Positions 59,190-64,000 of a stretch of 64,000 nucleotides of DNA are shown here, one piece after another; position 1 is the first letter of the stretch; every line of letters starts with the position of its first letter. A program made the translations under genes and the position numbers. Under the pieces are notes generated by a model. The model was not told the DNA's origin and ran no database searches. It saw nothing but the letters and a program-made list of their open reading frames with translations. This DNA is from Cristatella mucedo (Eukaryota > Bryozoa > Phylactolaemata > Cristatellidae): the NCBI GenBank assembly GCA_009760855.2, contig WPIO01000261.1:62001-126000 (forward strand). The letters are read 5' to 3'.

Positions 59190-61040
59190 CAATCGACCAC
59201 GATCCGCTGCAAACTACTCTAATTATTAGGAATAATTAATTAAATAATTAATTAATAATAATATAATTAGGAATAAATTGACAGGACATTGGCCGTCGTT
59301 GCCGAGCTCAAACTTTGACTGAATTCACCTGTTGTACACCATCTACTTTACATACTCAAACTTTGACTGAATACTGTTGTACACCATCGATTATATGCAT
59401 CCGCCAAATTTCAAATTTATCGTGAGAACGAGTCCTCGTACAATCGAGCTGTACAGACGGAGGTTGGTACCACGATCCGCCTAAATCCACTTTAGGTGGC
59501 CTCAAATCAACTACAAATTGGCTGTGCAAAGCTCCAAACAGTCTCAATATACAACTGGGCTATATTTTAAGTGTAGCAGTTTCTCGCCATTCAGCGCGCA
59601 GCTCTCGCGAAGTCTACTGTAATAGATTGCTGCCGCAGGGACAGTATTGCTATTCATCGCATTCCGCCGCAAAACGAAAGAAATCCACTGCGAAAACCTC
59701 CATTTTTTGATGCAGTACACCCAGTGAAAAGTCTACCTACAAATTTCACTTGCATTAGCGTGGGCTTTCTCGTGCAATACCCTGCAATGAACTGCAATGG
59801 ACCAGGGAAAAACACAATCGGCTACAAAAAAATAGAAAGAGATTGGGCTGAGCTTCGATTTTTACTGCATATTAAGGCACGCATTCTTGTGTGCACCCAC
59901 GTCAATTAAAGAAATCTTGCATCCACGCACTTTGGCTATGCGTGGCAATCGCCCAAAATAGCAGGGGAAAATCCGCAATCCGGTCAAATCCACTGCAAAT
60001 CATCCTCAAATTGTTAACACGAAGCTCTAATTTACATTGATTATTAATACTCAGTTCAAAGTTCACCCGAAAAACTTTGCCTAATTGTGAATGTGCATTC
60101 TCATGCAATGCTTTGCAATCGACTGCAACGGCACGCAAAGCGATCAGAACGCATGCACTCAAAGCTTTAATTAGGATTGCACAATGCTCTACTCTTCGGT
60201 TATTGTGTACTTGCATTATTTTACAAGAATAACCTTGACTATTCTGATGCAATGCACTACAATTGACTGCAACGGCACGGGGCAACTTCGCAGTTCACAG
60301 CATTCCGCTAGAAAAGGCCCAGACATCGGTTTTTCATTGCTCCATTTTTAATGCATATTCCAAGCAATTTTTTGAAGTCCAACCAGGTCATTTTAACTAA
60401 TTGCGCTACTAAAATCTCTGGCAATAACATGAAATATATGCCAATGGCTTGGCTCGAAGCAGCAATTCACTACAATCCGCGGCAAATCCACTGCAAATTG
60501 GTCGGGAGAATCGCCAATTGTTATTGCAGACAACATTTCGTCGTGTCCAAAGTACAACCTTAGGATTTTCAAGCTATTTTGCCAGTTCATCGCCAATAAT
60601 GCACTGCGACTGATAAAAATTACAGGGGCCAATTACGCACTCCGTGGCAAACCGAGGAGAAATCGGCTGCAAGAAGCTCAAATTCTCATTCCACATGACA
60701 TCTCACTGAGCATAATGTTCACCAAACGTGTGAGTTCAATAGACGGCAAAGCCTTGCAATCGAAACCAATGGCCCGGGAAAAGCAGGCAACCCATAACGG
60801 TTCGCTACAAATAGACCGGCAGCTGCTGAAATAAGCTCCAAATTGTCTTGGCACTGTATTAAAAGTGCAACCGCATTCAAGCAAACAATCGTTAATGTGC
60901 AAACCAAGAAACAATTCGAGTGCACAGTGCACACTCAGTGCACAGCATGGCACTGCACAGACCAGAGCATAGCTGACTTGGAACTGCCCGTCTAAGCTAC
61001 GCAGCGGAAGCGAAGTCGCAGTTTGCTGCAGCTTCAAATG
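59190..61040. repeat. Degenerate tandem satellite, period about 150-180 bp
   Basis: Two blocks recur alternately. Block A resembles gcaatcgactgcaacggcac (near 59785, 60115, 60250, 60600, 60740). Block B resembles ggcaaatccactgcaaattg (near 59205, 59672, 59980, 60477, 60650, 60808). Between them caaattctca-like and gcattctcatgcaatgc-like motifs also repeat. Copies are strongly diverged, so unit borders and number are uncertain. No coding frame is involved. Confidence 0.6.
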
Positions 61041-62239
61041 CAACTGTCGAATTAAGTAGAATGCACTATAAAGGTGGAGATGAGTGAAGTGCCCGAGGAA
61101 ATGGCTAGCGCCGAGGTTTAGGATTTCATCCTCCCCGCCTTTGACTCATCCATGGCATATACTCTCTACATATCTGCTAGCAGACTGGCAGTTATCCGTT
61201 CGGAGAGGAGAGGCTCAGCTAGGTTCCATGAAATGACGCCAGCTCTGCCCGGCGTCTGCTGAGCAAGTTCTGGCCAGTGGCGTTGCTTATCGCTTCTATG
61301 AGGACAGCATGCAGCTGAACCTGCCTTTTAGAAAGTGACCCAGTTCGACGAGCACCACGGCCTCTCTCGTGCAGTTTCGTCGTGCCATCTCGCCGCTTGC
61401 CAGTTATTTTAGGAACGCTTTCGGCCAGGAGAAGAAGCAGCAGGTTTAAAAGCGGCGAGCAAACGGTGCAATGAATCTCGCTTGAACCTTATTATTCTCT
61501 TAGTCGCGATGGTCTAACGAAAAAAGACCAGAGCGTTGCCACCACTGCACTCTTCGCCAGGACCGTCATAACTAATGCGACCTGGTCGCGAAGAGGAGCA
61601 GAAGCATTCTTAGCAGACAGGTCATCCGGCCAGCTGTTTCATTTTGCATTACTTACGATCCACTCGCATGTTTTAGACGTGCTCCTGACACACTTGACCG
61701 AGCCCGGAGTCTAATGCCATTGCATGGAATCGTAGGGAATCGCTTGGACCTTTGCTCTTCACGGCCGCACTGCCGTTCAAGCGCTGCCTCGAATAGGCTG
61801 GAGGACGATCGGCGTAAAAGCAGACAGGTGCTGTGACATAGAAAAGAGGCAGTGCGTTCAATGGAAGAGTGGTGGAAAGCCGAGGCTCCATGTCCGAAGT
61901 CCATGCTAGGCATCTCTCCTGCTCGACGAAATGATCGGCCAGCTGCTCCGTCGGCGTCGCGCGGTATGTAACGAATTACTAAGATTTTGAGGAGGGATTT
62001 CTCAAAACGACAGCGTTGTTAAGAACATTTCAGCGAAGTTCACTTTCAGTTAGCAACTACTTAGTTAGCTCTGGGAAAGCCTAAATGAGCACAAGCTGCC
62101 TACCCGGCGGGTCAGTTCAGCTCAACTCTCAAGAAACACTCTGGACAACAAATTGCTGTGCGTGTAATGCGAGATTGGATGCTCTCTCTTCATACGCAGC
62201 GCAGAGGCTAAAACATAGCATCCTTGTTTCCAGCTTGGT
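61041..62239. other. No assignable gene
   Basis: Between about 61270 and 61450 the plus strand has a mostly open frame (VAYRFYEDSMQLNLPF, then TQFDEHHGLSRAVSSCHLA) broken by TAG codons. It may be an eroded coding relic, but I recognise no family. The rest is unique. Confidence 0.3.
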
Positions 62240-62312
62240 GTTCGCAATAAAAAGGTTTGCCTAATGCAGGCCTCGAGCCCGTGACCTGGGTTGATAAGTT
62301 TGAGCACCATGA
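62240..62312 (-). repeat. SINE-2 head fragment
   Basis: On the minus strand gtgctcaaacttatcaaccc, aggtcacgggctcgaggcct (B-box-like gggctcgagg), then gcattaggcaaacc. No 3' part is seen. Confidence 0.5.
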
Positions 62313-64000
62313 GGGAGCGAGAGGAGCGAGACAGAAAGAAATGAAGAGAGAGAGAGAGAGCAGTTTTGTTCATTTATGCGCTTGACTTCGTTCGAGTGAA
62401 GACATTCGCCCTCATCCTTCACTGCTGACTGACTTTGCAGTGGATGTGAGCTTTTTAATGTAGATGTGCGTCCCTGCGGTCATAAGGTTAACTTAACCAA
62501 TCGCGTTACTTACGTAGCATCAAAATTTCAGTAGAGCTTGAAGAATTCAAGTCTGCAGCTAAGGAGTATTACTTATTATTGTGCTTCCGGAACGAAGTGA
62601 AATTTAAACTATTTAAGGTGCAATGTATGAGCATCGCGGCTGAATGCAGGTATTGATTACCGGCTCCCTTCAGAAGATTGGGCGACACTCGAGACTCGAT
62701 TCATGCCGTTCCTATGGAAAGCTGCTACTGCATATAAATATTCTTACTTTAATCGCTTTTTAAAAGACAAATTTATTTGCACAAAGAAGACCTTAGGATT
62801 TTGCTCTTGAAAATTTCGAGAACATCCAAGGTACGTTATAATGATGAAATGTATGACAAGCCTTAGCGGTCATGTGTTTAGACAGCGTCACAATGAACCC
62901 AACTTAAGCGCTTTATACAAATACTAAAAATCATAGGTTGCTCATTTAGTGCTATTAGATAACTTCAATCTCTATCCAGGTGCTTAGCAGCTTGACGCAA
63001 GAGAATCAATATCCGTGGGTGAGTCATAGAACCAGGACCAAGGATGCAAACCAAGTGTCAAGCTTGGGGTCAGCGCTGTAAACGCGAATTCCCGACCAGT
63101 CACCGGTTAGCAATACCACGGGCTAGTAAGATGCACTGGATTATCCCTACGAACGTCCTCAACGCACGCTTGAACAGGGAGCTGCTAATTTATAGGGCCT
63201 CTCACTGAGATTTATTACTGGTAAGGGTGGAAATGTCTTGATGTAGAGCATATTCAAGAGTTTGCCACCATCACCGACGAAGAAAAGGCTGCTGATGTGA
63301 GACATTCAGGGTGTGTCTTTGTTACCAGAAAGATAGGCGGGGACGGCAGGGAAAAGGATCAGCGTTCTGAGTAGTTTTATTTCGTCCAGCAGTTTACACG
63401 AGATTAATTATGCATGGTTCGAATCAGTGACGTTTAGCTAGCAAATGGCAGAGCCTCTCTGGCACGACCACTTCGGTTGAGTCGGCAGTGCCGACGGCTG
63501 AGCAGGCACGACAGAGCTGAGAGTACACTGTGAGTGGTAGGTGTGTGCTCCATTGGAACGGATTGTTGCTCCTGCAGCTTCCATTGCCAGCTGATTCGGC
63601 GATGGTAAAGGGATCTTCTGCAGAAGAATGCAGCAGCTGCATTGGCAGTGCCCCGGTTTCAGTGCCGCGGCTGAGCTTATCATTGGCCTAGTGCTTTAGA
63701 TTGGTCATTGGCTCTGCTAAAACTGGGACACTACGATAGCTCCAGACTTTGGGCTAAGAGCCAGCGAACTGGACAGTGAACCCAACGTAAACTGCAAAGC
63801 TGGTCGTGCATAAAATAAGCAAATGACAGTGAAATTCTGCGATTGAAGACACGTTTGGGGTGCTGCTATATCACCGGACGGCTTAGGATGAACTGATTGA
63901 GATCAGTCATGTCATAAGGAGCACGATTTGCACAGAGAACTCCATTGGTGATATTTAGTGAAAAAACTATTATTTGTTGGTAAAGTTAGTGTTACTAAAA
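62313..64000. other. Nothing clearly identifiable
   Basis: Unique sequence. A possible eroded SINE-2 tail (ataacttcaatctctatcca, ggtgctta) lies near 62960-62990. Overlapping antisense open frames at 63424-63683 have no recognisable domain. Confidence 0.35.

Overview
The window looks like genomic DNA from an invertebrate animal; the phylum cannot be fixed from the sequence alone. The signs are spliced exons of a von Willebrand factor A (vWA) domain gene, several copies of CR1/L2-like LINE retrotransposons, tRNA-derived SINEs, a decayed hAT-type transposase, long simple repeats and CpG-rich blocks. There is no bacterial-style gene packing, operon, CRISPR array or rRNA gene. Most open frames are short, lack a domain, or come from simple repeats and GC-rich DNA.

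Layout. 0.2-3.2 kb: a decayed LINE-B, then a LINE-A 3' piece, both on the minus strand. 4.4-19.4 kb: three minus-strand exons that together encode one complete vWA domain. Their splice phases match and their metal-site residues are intact. The first two are separated by a 14.2-kb intron filled with LINE-A (6.0-9.6, 11.3-12.0, 14.6-17.9, 18.0-18.5 kb), LINE-B (12.1-14.3 kb) and SINE copies. 19.7-26 kb: a large inverted repeat, AT-rich DNA, a frameshifted relic of a vWA exon at 23.5 kb, and LINE/SINE tails. 27-30.6 kb: LINE-B and two LINE-A copies, the second with a SINE nested in it. 31-38 kb: mostly unique sequence, LINE/SINE fragments and a large CT microsatellite. 38.5-39.6 kb: CpG-rich block. 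40.4-43.3 kb: a LINE-A 3' end, then a ZMYM1-like hAT transposase relic. 44.7-49.7 kb: strongly CpG-rich block with a LINE-B end and a perfect hairpin. 50-58 kb: LINE tails, SINEs, one candidate spliced exon at 55.4 kb, and AT/GT arrays. 58.4-59.2 kb: another LINE-A end. 59.2-61.0 kb: a degenerate tandem satellite. 61-64 kb: nothing clearly identifiable.

How the parts relate. The LINEs supply reverse transcriptase. LINE-A and one SINE family (SINE-2) share a 3' stem-loop, which suggests that SINE-2 was mobilised by LINE-A-type machinery. LINE-A tails end in ATT repeats and several SINE-2 tails run into AT repeats, so these elements explain many of the microsatellites. All transposon coding regions seen here carry stops, frameshifts or damaged catalytic motifs. 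The only convincing host gene is the vWA-domain gene. I did not find a previously undescribed biological system that I can defend; the strongest leads are listed as findings.
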